Shown here one piece after another: positions 34,030 to 45,503 of a DNA stretch of 64,000 nt. The stretch lies in assembly GCF_011075055.1 (NCBI RefSeq), contig NW_025401096.1:434001-498000 (forward strand). Direction: 5' to 3'. Both the position numbers and the translations under genes were made by a program. This stretch comes from Mangifera indica (Eukaryota > Streptophyta > Magnoliopsida > Sapindales > Anacardiaceae). The notes under the pieces were generated by a model that made no database searches, was not told where the DNA came from, and was given only the letters and a program-made list of their open reading frames with translations. How positions within the stretch are numbered: position 1 is the stretch's first letter; each line of letters opens with the position of its first letter.

Positions 34030-34770
34030 TAAATAATTTTTTAATAAAAAATAAAATAATACTTAATTATATAATAATATATTATATAAATATCTAATTA
34101 AATAAATAAAATTGATTATATGTAATACTGGTCTTATAATTAAGAGGAGATGTATACTATTAAGCTTAATAAATCATTACTATAGTTATTCAAAAAGCAC
34201 GGAGTTTGAGGATATTCTCAAATTTTAATTAATTAAAAAGATTCTCTCAATAATTTTAGAGATAAATTAATTCTCCCTATCTATAAAAATTTTAATTATT
34301 TAATTATGTTAAAAGAAAATTACAATTATTTAATACTTTTATAATCTAATAAAATTTTTTTTCTTATGTGAGGAAATTGTCATTATTTTAAAATTTGGAT
34401 TGATTGCAATCAAATCGGGAATCAATACCAAAATTTGATATAGTTCATAACTAAAATATCCATTGCAAACATTGGGTGAATAATATCTAATCATAGTTTA
34501 ACTATCATGTTAGATTGATTTAATTGTTTTGATAATGTTATATAATTAAAACACGCTTTAAACTTTATCGATTTTAATATCTTATCAAATTACATACAAA
34601 TCAATCCTTTAACTGTGATAACACTCCTAGGTATAAAAACTTTGGGGATCGCCATGTTGCAAATAATGTATTATTTTTTAAATAATAATTAAATTTGCAT
34701 ATGATGTTGATATGTCCCATATGTTGTGTGGTTCTTGCTTGGTCTATTAAAGCTTAATTAGCTAATTAAT
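34030..34770. other. AT-rich spacer
   Basis: No gene-like ORF and no repeat boundary recognised between the TRIM and the next MITE. Confidence 0.35.
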
Positions 34771-34773
34771 TAA

Positions 34774-35379
34774 GGTCAAATGACTATTTTCTGCCAAAGG
34801 TTTGATAAAATGATAAATTCTAATTTTTTAAGTTTCAAAAAAATCAAATACCTACCCATCAATCATTTTTATTAGTTGTTTAGTTTTTATTAAAAATGAT
34901 TGTTTCTCCTCTTCATTAAAACTATAAAACTATTATTACCATTTAATATAAATGTAAATTATTAATATATTATTATCAGTTCAAAAATTTATTATTTAAA
35001 CTCCTAAAAAAATCAAAACTCTATTTAATTTTAAAAGAATTACATTTTGATCAATTTTTTGGGTTGTAATTGTTATTTTAAAACTACTAAAGCACATATT
35101 AAACTTTTAGAGTTTTCAAAAATATCTTTGAACCTTTTTTAAAATTTCAAAAACCATTTAAAATTTTTATTAATACCCATAAAAATTTTTTAAAAATTAC
35201 AGTTTATCTCTAAACTTTTGAAAAAGTTTTCAAAATTTATATAAAATGATTTTTTTACCTTCAAACTTAATGAAATTCACTAATAAAAGTAGATGATTAG
35301 TTGAGATGATTTTTTGGAACTTAAAGGACAAAATAGTTATATCAACAATTTTTGGGTGAGAAACAATCTTTTAGCCTAA
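34774..35379. mobile_element. MULE-type MITE, family B copy 2
   Basis: Inverted ends: left GGTCAAATGACTATTTTCTG, right, reversed, GGCTAAAAGATTGTTTCTCA; both continue into TTTAAGTTTCAAAAAAATCA-like sequence and ATCATTTTTATTAGTTG/ATCTACTTTTATTAGTGA. Related to the element at 30208. Flanking ATTAATTAA and ATTAATTAC could be the 9-bp duplication if the right end lies three bases further out. Confidence 0.6.
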
Positions 35380-35389
35380 AATTAATTAC

Positions 35390-36550
35390 ATGTTAATTAG
35401 ATAAAACCACATACAAGCCATAGGTAGGTGACAGGCCCTTCTCAGCAAGATAAGAAACCAATAATTCACTCTTAATTATTTTATGGGTTAATAATTGAAG
35501 TATGATATGATTAATATATTAAATTCTGATTAATCAGAACAAATCGAATCTCACAATATAAAACCACGTTCATTTGAAAAGTTGACAGTCAATAGTCAAT
35601 AATCTGTTGCCATGTCACTAAAACAACTGTTTAGGGCAATTTTTCATTTTTTATATTTAAAATTGGGGGTATACCTAACCATTTCGCTGGAGAAAACATG
35701 CCTGATCATTAATATTAACAACCCATTAATAAATTGATACTTTACCGAACATACAATTGAGGTTGCCCTGAGCTGACGTTGTCTAGTCAGGTAACGTTTC
35801 CATATTAGATATCCCATGTGAGGACTAAATATGGCTTTTACCTTACATATGTATCCACTTCCATCTTTAGCAGGACTTGATCCTTAGTAGTTCTGATGTC
35901 ACATGGGCACAAGTACCATTAGAATTAAAAGTTTAAACATGTGTTCCCAAGATTAATTAGGTAACGTCCCTATGTTGGTTTTCTAATGTGAGGATTAAAT
36001 GTGAGTCTTATTTTGCATATATATAAGATAAATTAGGGTTTTAATAATTCGAGTTTGAAATAAGTACAACTAGATAAATTATAGTTAAATACTATAATTT
36101 ATATATTTATCAATTATCTCTTATCTTAAAAATTAAAAAGTAAGATTTCAAAAGATTAAGTATAAGGTTTTAAATTGTTTAGCGTATATTTATTCATTGC
36201 TGTTTATTTATTTAAATGTTTGTTTGGTAATAGAGACATGCAAGAGTTATATTCATGTTTTGAAATTGTTTTTAGGGTTAATGGAATCAATTTTTGCCTT
36301 TTTGCATTTTCTATGTTTCAATTTGTTTACAGAAACCCTAACTCGACAAATATTGTTGCATGGATGAGGTTTGATTTCATGCACTAAATGAACTTGAACT
36401 TTTGTCATCTCCATTGCTTTTGGATTTATTTTTATATCTTTTTCTTGTTATAACATTAAAAGAAGTGAAAATTAATTATATTTGATCAACGCATTATCTA
36501 ACAAATTAAATTATTAATAAATGTTAATTGACAAAGGCTAATATTGATAT
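35390..36550. other. Intergenic DNA with a short direct repeat
   Basis: GGTAACGTTTCCATATTAG ... TGTGAGGACTAAATATG (35790-35833) recurs as GGTAACGTCCCTATGTTGG ... TGTGAGGATTAAATGTG (35960-36005). This is probably the remnant of a transposon or LTR. The 70-codon ORF at 36175-36387 has no recognisable domain. Confidence 0.4.
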
Positions 36551-36555
36551 CTCTT

Positions 36556-36690
36556 TTAGCCGGAAGGACTATTTTCCACTCAAACTTCGATGAAATAATA
36601 ATTTCTTATCATTTAAGTTAAAACCTTTAAGTAAAAGGGTAATAAAATCATTTTAATAAAAAACTCTCTAATTTCTTTCCAAAGCTATTG
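36556..36690. mobile_element. Truncated end of a family B-like MITE
   Basis: AGCCGGAAGGACTATTTTCC followed by ACTCAAACTTCGATGAAATA resembles the outer end of the MULE-type MITEs at 30208 and 34774. The opposite end is missing; the copia LTR begins at about 36691. Confidence 0.4.
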
Positions 36691-37820
36691 TGAAAAACCT
36701 CAAATGACAAATTAATCCTAAAGGGGGGTGAATAGAATTATTAAAAAGTCAATCACAAAATTAACTAAATGAAATCTTTAATCAAATTTCTACAAACATC
36801 AATCAAATAATCAACCAAAACATAAAGTAAAAGAGTAGAGTTTAAAGAATGCTCAAAATTTTTATAGTAGTTCGGAGCTTTTTGCCCCAAGCTTTCTACG
36901 TTCATTTCTTCAAGCAACTGATTTGAAGTTTTTAGTTGAATCACTTTTGGATTACACTAGTTGAATTGGGATTGTGCCCCTTTTACAATAGTGATATAAG
37001 ATTTCACTCAAGTATAATTCGAAAGAAGATTTACAAGTAGAATATGCCTCTAATAGGCTGATTTTACTAATTTGTATAAGTGTTTCTCTTAAAGATATGC
37101 GTTTTTGGTTCCCAGAAAGAGATTAAGAGCTTAGAGATTGAGATGATGATTCTTGAATGCTTTTGATATGTTCTCTAACTTTTCTAACTTCAATCCAACT
37201 TATTTATATACCCTTGAGACATGAAAGATCCGTTGGAATGATTTTACTAGCTGTTGACTTATGAAAATGGTGTTTTAACCTTGAAAATGCGAATGGACAA
37301 GTGTTCTCTTACACATCCCTACTTTGGTAGCTTCAAAATAGATCTTCAACGGTTGAATTCTTGAAATGCACCACTCGAGGGACAAACGTCCCTTTTTTTG
37401 GGATGGGCATCCTGCCTTGTTTCTTAAAATTCTAGAAAGCATCAAACAGAAGAGGATGGGCGTGGGATAGGTGTCCCAATATGTTGACTTTGTTGACCAT
37501 CCTAATTTTGTTTGTAAATACATTGAAGAAGGAACAAACATCCCATGGTCGTCTTCTAGTATGGGACGAAAGTCCATTAATTTAGGATGGGTGTCCCTAT
37601 TCAATTTGGAAAAAATCCTGAGAGCTCTAGTCTTCTAAGAACGGACATGGGACAAGCACAAGAACTAGATGGGTGTCCTTGACCTAAAAATTAAACATCT
37701 ACATTTCACTCATCTATCGGTCATAGGAATTTTATGTCATGGACTTTATTAGCTCAATAAATATTAATTAACAACTTTAAACTTAGTTTTGACATAATCA
37801 AAACACATAGGGGTCCAACA
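36691..37820 (-). repeat. Copia LTR (3' LTR in element orientation)
   Basis: Direct repeat of 38705-39786. It contains repeated GGGAYGGGYRTCC-like words between 37370 and 37690. The left edge is inferred; the strongest match to the other LTR starts at about 36742. Confidence 0.7.
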
Positions 37821-37989
37821 ATCTCCTCCTTTTTGATTGATGACAAAAATTAATGTTTATGCATTGAAAAATTAATTTAAAGAGTTTGAAAAACTCTTGA
37901 GAGTACCCTTAGGTGACTAGTTTTGCTTTGTTTTGAATAACAACTTCAGACTCATCCACTTTGTTTCGATATACCCGTTTTGTGTCAAT

Positions 37990-38704
37990 GGTGTGATGAT
38001 CTGTTAGTCTTAGAACTAGTTCCTATACTTAGTTTCTCTTAAATTAGTTCAACGCCTTGCATGACCAATGCCTAACTCTCATCTTGTAATGCCTCAACTA
38101 CTCTCTTTAGCTCCATTTGTGACAAAAATGCCATAAACTCGCATGTGTTCAATAGAAAAGAAACTTCATATAAGCTCATCCATTTGTATCTTAGCGAGAT
38201 CTTTGAATTTTTTAATTGTCGTTACCTTCATAGTCCATTCCTCTGGTAGTGACTTTAACACTTTTTTTACTAATTTACAGTTTTGAATCTCTTTTCAAGT
38301 CATTTACCAAGTTCTAAAATTTTTATACATGTCCTTAGGCTTTCCCCCGTCTTTATTTCAAACAACTCATACTCACGGAAAAAAAAATTCAATTTTTGAC
38401 TTTTTGACTTGGTTTGTGCCTTCATGTATTGTTTGAAGGATGGTCCAAACTTCTTTCATTGTTTCACAAACATAAACTCTATTAAATTTAGTTGAGTCTA
38501 ATGCATAAAGTAATATGTTTATGGCTTTAGCATTCAAACTCAACATTTTCTCATCTTCATTATTAATCTATTTCATTTTTAGGCTCATTTGTTATGGGAT
38601 TCCCAGGTACAAAGTCACCATGTTCAATAATTTTTCACAAGTTATAGTCTATTGATCGAATGTGTAATCTCATTCTAATCTTCCATTGGGTGTAGTTTAC
38701 TCCA
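37990..38704 (-). pseudogene. Copia gag fragment
   Basis: From 38704 downward the minus strand reads GVNYTQWKIRMRLHIRSIDY, NL then a stop, KIIEHGDFVPGNPI. Then follow LNAKAINILLYALDSTKFNR, ETMKEVWTIL and FFFREYELFEIKTGESL. These are the DUF4219 and UBN2-type Gag motifs of plant copia elements. TGG to TGA and other stops interrupt it. In a live element it would form the virus-like particle shell. Confidence 0.75.
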
Positions 38705-39786
38705 TAATATAAGATTATTAAAAGTTAATCACAAAATTAACTAAATGAAATCTTTTATCAAATTTCCACAAACAACAGTCAAATAATCAACCAAAGCATA
38801 AAGTAAGAGAGTAGAGTTTAGAGAATGCTTAAAATTTTTAGAGTGGTTTGGAGCTTTCCATCTCAAGCCTCTTGCGTCTACTTCTTTAAGCAATTGGCTT
38901 GAAGTTTTCACTCGAATCACTCTTGGGTTACACTAATTGAATTAGGATTGTGCCCCTTTTACAATAGCGATACATGATTTCACCCAAACATAATTAAAAA
39001 GAAACTTTACAAGTAGAATGTGCCTCTAATAAGTTGGTTTTACTAATTTGTATAAGCGTTTCTCTTAAGATATGAGTTTTGGTTTCTAGAGAGAGATTGA
39101 GATGATGATTCTTGAATACTTTGGGTATGTAAACTAACCCTTTTAACTTCAATCTAACTTGTTTATATAGCCTTGAGAATTGAAAGATTTATTGGAATGA
39201 TTTTACTAGTCGTTAACTTGTGAAAATGACATTTTATCCTTGAAAATGTGAATGGATGAGCATCCTCTTACACATCCCTACTTTGGTAGCTTGAAATAGA
39301 CGTCTAACAACTGAATTCTTGAAATGCATCACTTAAGAGATTGGCATCCCTTTTTTCTGGATGGGTATCCTACCTTGCTTCTTAAAATTCTAGAGAGCAT
39401 CAAACATGAGAGGATGGGTAAGGGATAGGTAGAGAAACGGGCGTCCCAATGTATTGACTTTGTTGACCATCCCAATTTTGCTTGTGAATGCATTAGAGAG
39501 GGAACAATTATCCCATGGTCGTCTTTTAGTATGGGACAGGAGTCCCTTAATTTAGGATGGGCATCCTTGTTCATTTTGTAAAAATTCGCGAGAGCTCTAG
39601 TCTTCTAAGGATGGGCATGAGACAAGCATAGGACCTGGTGTCCTTGACCTAAAAAATTAAACATCTATATTTTGCTAATTTATCAATCATAGGACTTTAA
39701 TGTTATGAACTTTATTTGCTCAATAAATATTAATTAACAACTTTAAATTTAATTTTGACATAATAAAAAAACCTAGAGGTCCAACA
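38705..39786 (-). repeat. Copia LTR (5' LTR in element orientation), inner end deleted
   Basis: Matches 36742-37820 from ATTATTAAAAG onward and ends GGTCCAACA. It is joined at its inner side directly to gag coding sequence, without a primer-binding site. Confidence 0.7.
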
Positions 39787-39789
39787 CAT

Positions 39790-40330
39790 TGTGTGAACCT
39801 TCCCTAACTCCACTACTGATATGATTTCGATTGAATTAAGTGATTGTAGACTGTTTGATGTTGGAGAAAGAATTTTAGATTAGCTATGTTAAAATTATAA
39901 TATTTCTAAGGAAAATTAAATTAAATAATCTAATTCTATTGGAGCTATAAAGAATTAACCAACTCTAAAAAAATTATAATTAGATATTCTAAATGAACTT
40001 GAAAAAATCATTATAAACTTCTAAAAAAGTGAATAAATTAGTTAATACTAATGTTGTAACTCATTTTTAAATTGCTACAATAAGTAGACCGAATCTTTAG
40101 TAAGATTATTTATTTTTAAATTGTTAGTTATGTTTTATATAAAGAGATTAATTAGTGTTTATGTTTTGAATTTTTGTATTTAAAGATATGCATTGAATCA
40201 AGAGAAATGAATGATTTTCCAACCCAAAATACTTCTCTCTCTTAAAATTTCTTTCCTTGTTTTCTTTTGTGTTGTTTCTATGCAATACAACAACAATGTG
40301 TAGACATGGATTAATGTGGTGTAGGTGGAC
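39790..40330. other. Intergenic DNA with PMEI-flank traces
   Basis: GTTAAAATTATAATATTTCT near 39887 also follows the PMEI fragment at 40863 and the PMEI copies at 19458 and 32907, so this is PMEI 3' flank from a further lost copy. No coding region. Confidence 0.4.
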
Positions 40331-40450
40331 CACTCTGGTTGCACCGATGGCTTCAATTCTATGGTGGATAGGCCTGAAAAGGCGGATGTCATCATTAGGG
40401 CTTATGTGAATAAATTTCCAAGCTATGCACCGGTTTTCTTAGAAATATGA
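40331..40450 (+). pseudogene. PMEI 3' fragment 1
   Basis: The frame from 40331 reads HSGCTDGFNSMVDRPEKADV then IIRAYVNKFPSYAPV, matching the end of the PMEI domain (TCTDDFDDVADKPLKSDVINK...). TGA is at 40448-40450. The fourth conserved cysteine is present; the rest of the gene is absent. The PMEI-associated flank block (ATGAAACTTTG ... AACTAACTTCC) follows at once. Confidence 0.7.
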
Positions 40451-40613
40451 AACTTTGTCATTTTGGAGCCTTTGGAACTAACTTCCATTTCTCCCTATAA
40501 AAAAGGTAATTGAGTATGGAGGAAGAGGGAAAAATGGAGTATGGATTGGAACAATTAAAAAACAAAAGGGTATGTCAACAGAGAGAATGGAAAATATAAG
40601 AAGGTGAAATGAA

Positions 40614-40614
<1 letters not shown>

Positions 40615-40648
<34 letters not shown>

Positions 40649-40650
40649 GT
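40615..40650. repeat. (TA)n(TG)n microsatellite
   Basis: About 18 bp of TA dinucleotides followed by TGTGTGTG, between two PMEI fragments. Confidence 0.8.
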
Positions 40651-40773
40651 TATCATGTAAATTGTTTGTATTATTAGGAGTATGACTGATATTAATTGAC
40701 TTTATTCTAATATTTACACCATAATAGAAATAGTTATTCGACTCAGAGATAGAATGCACTTGGCTTTACTTTT

Positions 40774-40863
40774 GTGGCGGATAGGCCTCTAAAGGTGGAT
40801 GTCATCGCTAGGGCTGCATATGTGAAGAAGTTTACAAGCCATGCACTCGGTTTTAGATTATAA
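40774..40863 (+). pseudogene. PMEI 3' fragment 2
   Basis: VADRPLKVDVIARAAYVKKF then TSHALGFRL and TAA at 40861-40863, the PMEI C-terminus. It is separated from the first fragment by about 320 bp, so at least two gene tails lay here side by side. The LINE 3' end follows at about 40905. Confidence 0.7.
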
Positions 40864-43093
40864 ATGTTAAAATTATAATATTTATAAAGAAAATTAAATA
40901 ACTTTGTTTACTGAAGCAATTTCTGCTCTGGGTAAGGGGCAGAACAAAAAAGCGTAACTGGACAGAGGGCTGCAGAAGCATCCCAAGATTTGGGCAGGAC
41001 AGAAACTTTTTAGTAGATTGTTTACATAGCGACACCACTGGGTAGAAAAGTAGAGCTGGGCAGAAATACAGTAGGAATTTGAGGTACTTGTGGCCCAAAA
41101 ATGTATCATAACTAAAAGCTTGCACACCTCTTTAGTAAAAAACAAAAGGTACCTCAAAGGAACCCATGGCACCCGAAAGGCTCTTTGAACAAAGTGTGCT
41201 TGCAAAATAACAACCAGGTTAGGAAAAAACCTGGGGTTGGTCATGGATTCCTGGATTGATAGGCATTGTTAAGCTTGAAGATGCAATGAGGGAGCACCCA
41301 TTTGCAAGCAATATTCTCGGCTTCTCTAGAAAAACCTATATTTGTTAGCTCTGCACCTTTGTCTTTAACAATTCTTCTCATGTTATCTTTAATCCTCTCT
41401 TTTGGGATGCCACCTCTTCAGAAGATTTTGTTATTTCTTTCCTTCCAAATTGCATAAACAGTTGCCCTTATGCATAACTTCCCCATCATGTTTTTAAGGT
41501 TCCTCCCTTTCCATTCCTCGGCTATAAAATCTATATATCTCTCCCAATCTTGACTTATATAACTCATGTCATCGATAGCAAGAACAGTCTCCCAAGTATA
41601 AGTATTGTACTCACACTTGAAGAAAAGGTGATTGATGTTCTCCTCCTCATTGATACAAAGCACACATCTAGAATTCGTGTTGACTCCATATCTAACTAGT
41701 TTATCCCTCGTGTTCAATCGTTTTTTAAGGGCAAGACAAAGGATGATGGCATGTCGTGGGATAAATGTTTTGTGACAAACAATATGTGCCTAATCCACCT
41801 CCCTTTTCCTTATTCAGCTCATTCCAAGCCGAATTAGTAGAGAAGTTTCCTGATGTATGGGGAACCCATTTGATGGTGTCTATGCCACATTTTGGTTTAT
41901 CCATCATCAAGGCTTTGATCTTATTTAACTATAGGGAGTTAGCCATAGGCTATCTCCAATCCCCATCAACAATTATATCTTTAACTTTGGCATATCGACT
42001 AATCCCTGAGTCATAAATTATATGACCTCCAAATCTCTCATTGAGAGGGCACACATCGGGTGCCAATTGTCTAACCAAAGGAAAGTGTGTTCACCATTAC
42101 TTATAATGTGCTTGATGTTCTCCCTCATAACTTTTTGTAACTTAAGAAGCTTTCTCTACTACCACGAGCTATCTTTAGAAGGCTTGATCTCTTAAATGCT
42201 CTTATCTTTCAACCTATTTCTTTTGATCCACCAAACCCAAATAGATTGACTCTCCGGTTGAGTGATATCGCAAAGGTGCTCAACCATATTAGCTTTATTC
42301 CATTTACCACTTTTTTCTTAGCCCTAAGCCACTTTTTTCTCTATGGACACAAACTTCTTTCCAAACTACTTTAGCTTTGTGATTGTTGAGGTCTACCCTA
42401 CTCTAGAAATAAGACACTTAGCTTACTATCAATCTCTTTAAGAATCGAGGAGTAGAGGAAAAAATGAGGCCAATAGCTTTGCAAATGAGAGAAAACTATT
42501 TTTATAAGAGCAATTCTATCGACATATGAGAGAGCTCTACTTTTCCACAAGTTAATTCTTGAGAGGATTTTGTCAAACAGAGGGCAACAATTTTCCTTCA
42601 AAAGTTTGGTTGAGACCATGGGACCCTAAGATACCTAAAGGGGAGAAAAACTTCCTTAATGCCGATGGTATCTTTTAAGATTTTTTTCTCTTGTTGAGAT
42701 GCCCCGGAGAAATAAATGCTACTTTTTAAGTTCTTGGCCTAAAGCGTGGACTATCTCTCAAAGGTGAGCAATGATCTTTGATGAGCCGAATTGAGTTTGC
42801 AAAAAACAAGGAGATCATCAACAAAACATAAGTGGGTGATCTTACTATCCTTACACTTCCAGTGATACTCAAATTCTCTTTTTATAGCCACATCTTCAAA
42901 AATTCTTGAGAGGATTTTTATCACAATCATAAAAAGGTATGGAGAAATTGGATCTCTTTAGTCAAGGTCCCTAGAACTCTTGAAAAAACCTTCAAGTTTC
43001 CCATTGATGCTCCTTATGAAAAAGGGGGCAGTGATGTATTCCATTATCCATCTAAGAAACATAAAGTGTGTAACCTTTCCTAAATAATAGGTG

Positions 43094-45503
43094 TGTTACA
43101 GAAAAACGGCATGAGTTCCCCTATTTTAGAGGGCCCGGGGAATTTTTTTTTTCTTTTTCATTATACCCTGTAACACTCCCAATTAGCAATTCACATAAAC
43201 CAGTCCTACCAATCGACTAGATTTTCATCACATAATCATAATAAATAAAATAAGTACATAATAATAACTATCATAAAAAAATTATCACCCACAGAAACTT
43301 TATATCCAATTTTCAAAACTAGTATATATATATATATATATATTACATATACATCATAACATTTAAGTCAACAAAATTATGGTGCCTTCCTCCCTTAGCC
43401 TCATGTCTCATTAGTGCTCCCCGAGAACCTTTGCTGCATTTCTTTACCTGTAAAATATTAAATTAAACGGAGTGAGCGACTATGGCTCAGTAAGAAAATC
43501 ATACTCAACACTTAAAGCATTTTATACCAGTACTAATTTTTTCCATACTCAGCGTGTCTGAACTATTTACAACAAAATAATTGACACAGGACACGCATTT
43601 AACACATATCATAATTCTTTTCTTTCACACATTTATTCATTTCCTTACTATACAGATATGATTCACTCATTATGATTTATGCATGTATGAGTGCCATGAC
43701 ATTTTTATTTTCTGATCGTACATCTTTCTCAACTCTTTATCAGCCACACAGGCTTGTATGTATAATTCTAATGCAAATGACTTTCATAAAATATTTACTA
43801 ATTTGTTTCTCTCTCATTCTCATTGATCGATTTAGACTACATATGATAGTACTTGCAGTCACCATACAAAGTATAATTCTCTCTTACACGCATATTTTTT
43901 TTTCTTTGCTGTCCACACAGTACAGCTAATATTTTTCTTTGCTGTCCACATAGTACAGCTGATATTTTTCTTTTGTTGTCCACACAGTACAGCTGATATT
44001 TTTCTTTTGCTGTCCACACAGTACAGCTAATATTTTTCTTTGCTGTCCACATAGTACAACTGATATTTTTCTTTTGTTGTCCACACAGTACAACTGATAT
44101 TTTTCTTTTGCTGTCCACACAGTACAGCTAATATTTTTCTTTGGCTGTCCACACAGTATAGCTGATATTTTTCTTTGGCTGTCCACACAGTACAGCTGAT
44201 ATTTTTTTTCTTTGCTGTCCACACAGTACAGCTGATATTTTTTCTTTGCTATCCACACAGTACAGTTGGTTGTCCACACAGTACAACCGATTATTTTATT
44301 TGCTGTCCACACAGTACAGCTGGCGTGTAAGGATTTTTAGTATGTTTTCTGCTTTCCTGTATCATATGAGTCATTATAAAACCAAAAATACTTGTTTTCC
44401 ATTTTCTAACAGCATGCATGACTTAGAAAATATTTTTCCTCTTTCTTTATTTTTTTCTAAATCATGCATATGTTATGATTCCTCATGTATGCATATATAA
44501 CCATAATATGAAATATGCACATTTGTTATTTTCCCTTATTCTTTTCATTCCTTCTCAAACATCATATTATTTTCTCATGCATTTTTTATATATAAATATA
44601 TATATTATGTCTCAAATTAATTTCAATTATACAATATAGGCTTAATATAAGGGTTATTTCACATAACATGCACATAATTAAGCAACATTAACCTATATCG
44701 CATAAAATGACATTTTTGCCCTTATGGCAAAAATTTACCTTTTTACCCTTATGTCCAAAAATTACATCATGAATCCTAATGAATTTCTTTATCCTTTTAA
44801 GCATAAATCACCTTAATTCTAATACCTTACACACTTATATAAGTAAAGGTTATTTAAATAACCTAACTCAAATTTACTTCAAGTATGTAAAGTATGAAAT
44901 TCTTACATTTTCTTTGCCAAATAGGTGATTTAAGCTTATTCACCTTCTTTTCTTCTTCTTGGCAACCTTAATCAACCAAAAATATAATCATTCATCAAAC
45001 TCCCAAATTTCACATATCTTAAAAATTAAATTTCTTACCTTAGAACTGATCAGAATTGACAGATCTATACTTTTTATAACTGGGGCCTCTGGAAATTAGG
45101 TGGTTTAGCTAGGTTTTTGGACAAATTTTGGTTAAGGGAAAAAGCTTAGCTAAAACCATGGAGTTCTCGGCAAAAATGAAAGAGAAAATGAATAGCATAA
45201 GTTTATAAGCCTTTTGGACCATTTTGCCCTTAACCTTTTCCATAAATTACTATTTTATCCTTAGCCAATTACCAAAAACCCTTAGCACCACCATATAATT
45301 TCAAGTGTGCCCTTCAATTTTAATTCCCACTTTGTCCCTTGAATCTTTATAAAATGACCATTTTACCCCCTTTGAAAAATATTGCTCATTGAGTAGTTTT
45401 CTATGATTCTTTTGCAATTTCTTTACACAACAAGTTATAAAATCAACTCTAGGGGTAATTTTGGAAGTGAAGTTTACTGACACACCTGAATTCGGATGTT
45501 ACA
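43094..45503 (-). mobile_element. Solo LTR (probably Ty3/gypsy type) inside LINE ORF2
   Basis: A 2.4-kb non-coding block splits the LINE RT between GIHF and TYYLGKV. On the minus strand it starts TGTAACATCCGAATTC and ends TTTTTCTGTAACA, i.e. 5'-TG...CA-3'. Flanking AGGTG (43089-43093) and AAGTG (45504-45508) form a 4-of-5 target duplication. No gag/pol sequence lies inside, so it is best read as a solo LTR left by recombination. An internal TGTAACACTCCC at 43169 leaves some doubt about the left end. Confidence 0.6.
43905..44325. repeat. Minisatellite, about 13 units of 33-36 bp
   Basis: The core is TGCTGTCCACACAGTACAGC followed by TGATATTTTTCTTT. Variants (CATAG, GTTGT, CTAAT) recur in a higher-order pattern: units 2-4 resemble units 5-7, so triplets of units (~103 bp) were duplicated. 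The ORFs on the minus strand here, with repeated QLYCVD/CTVWTAK words, are products of the repeat and not a protein gene. It lies inside the solo LTR. Confidence 0.9.

Larger units (their letters stand above)
36691..39786 (-). mobile_element. Ty1/copia element reduced to LTRs and partial gag
   Basis: Two long direct repeats (about 36691-37820 and 38705-39786) enclose only about 880 bp. The minus-strand LTR start is TGTTGGACC and is preceded by the polypurine tract AAAAAGGAGGAGATT (reverse of 37821-37836), a classical copia arrangement. The interior holds part of gag only; protease, integrase and RT are gone. The right LTR lacks its inner ~45 bp, and the primer site and the start of gag are also missing, so one deletion joins LTR to gag. 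Flanking TATTG (36686-36690) and CATTG (39787-39791) could be a decayed target duplication. Confidence 0.75.

Noticed and set aside
36175..36387. 70-codon ORF as a small gene
   Set aside because: No domain, no signal peptide followed by a cysteine pattern, AT-rich codons; probably chance.
43926..44312. 128-codon ORF with repeated tryptophan/cysteine words
   Set aside because: It is the translation of the 33-36 bp minisatellite; shifted versions exist in other frames.
43905..44325. CRISPR-like array
   Set aside because: Units are head-to-tail variants without unique spacers, in a plant LTR.
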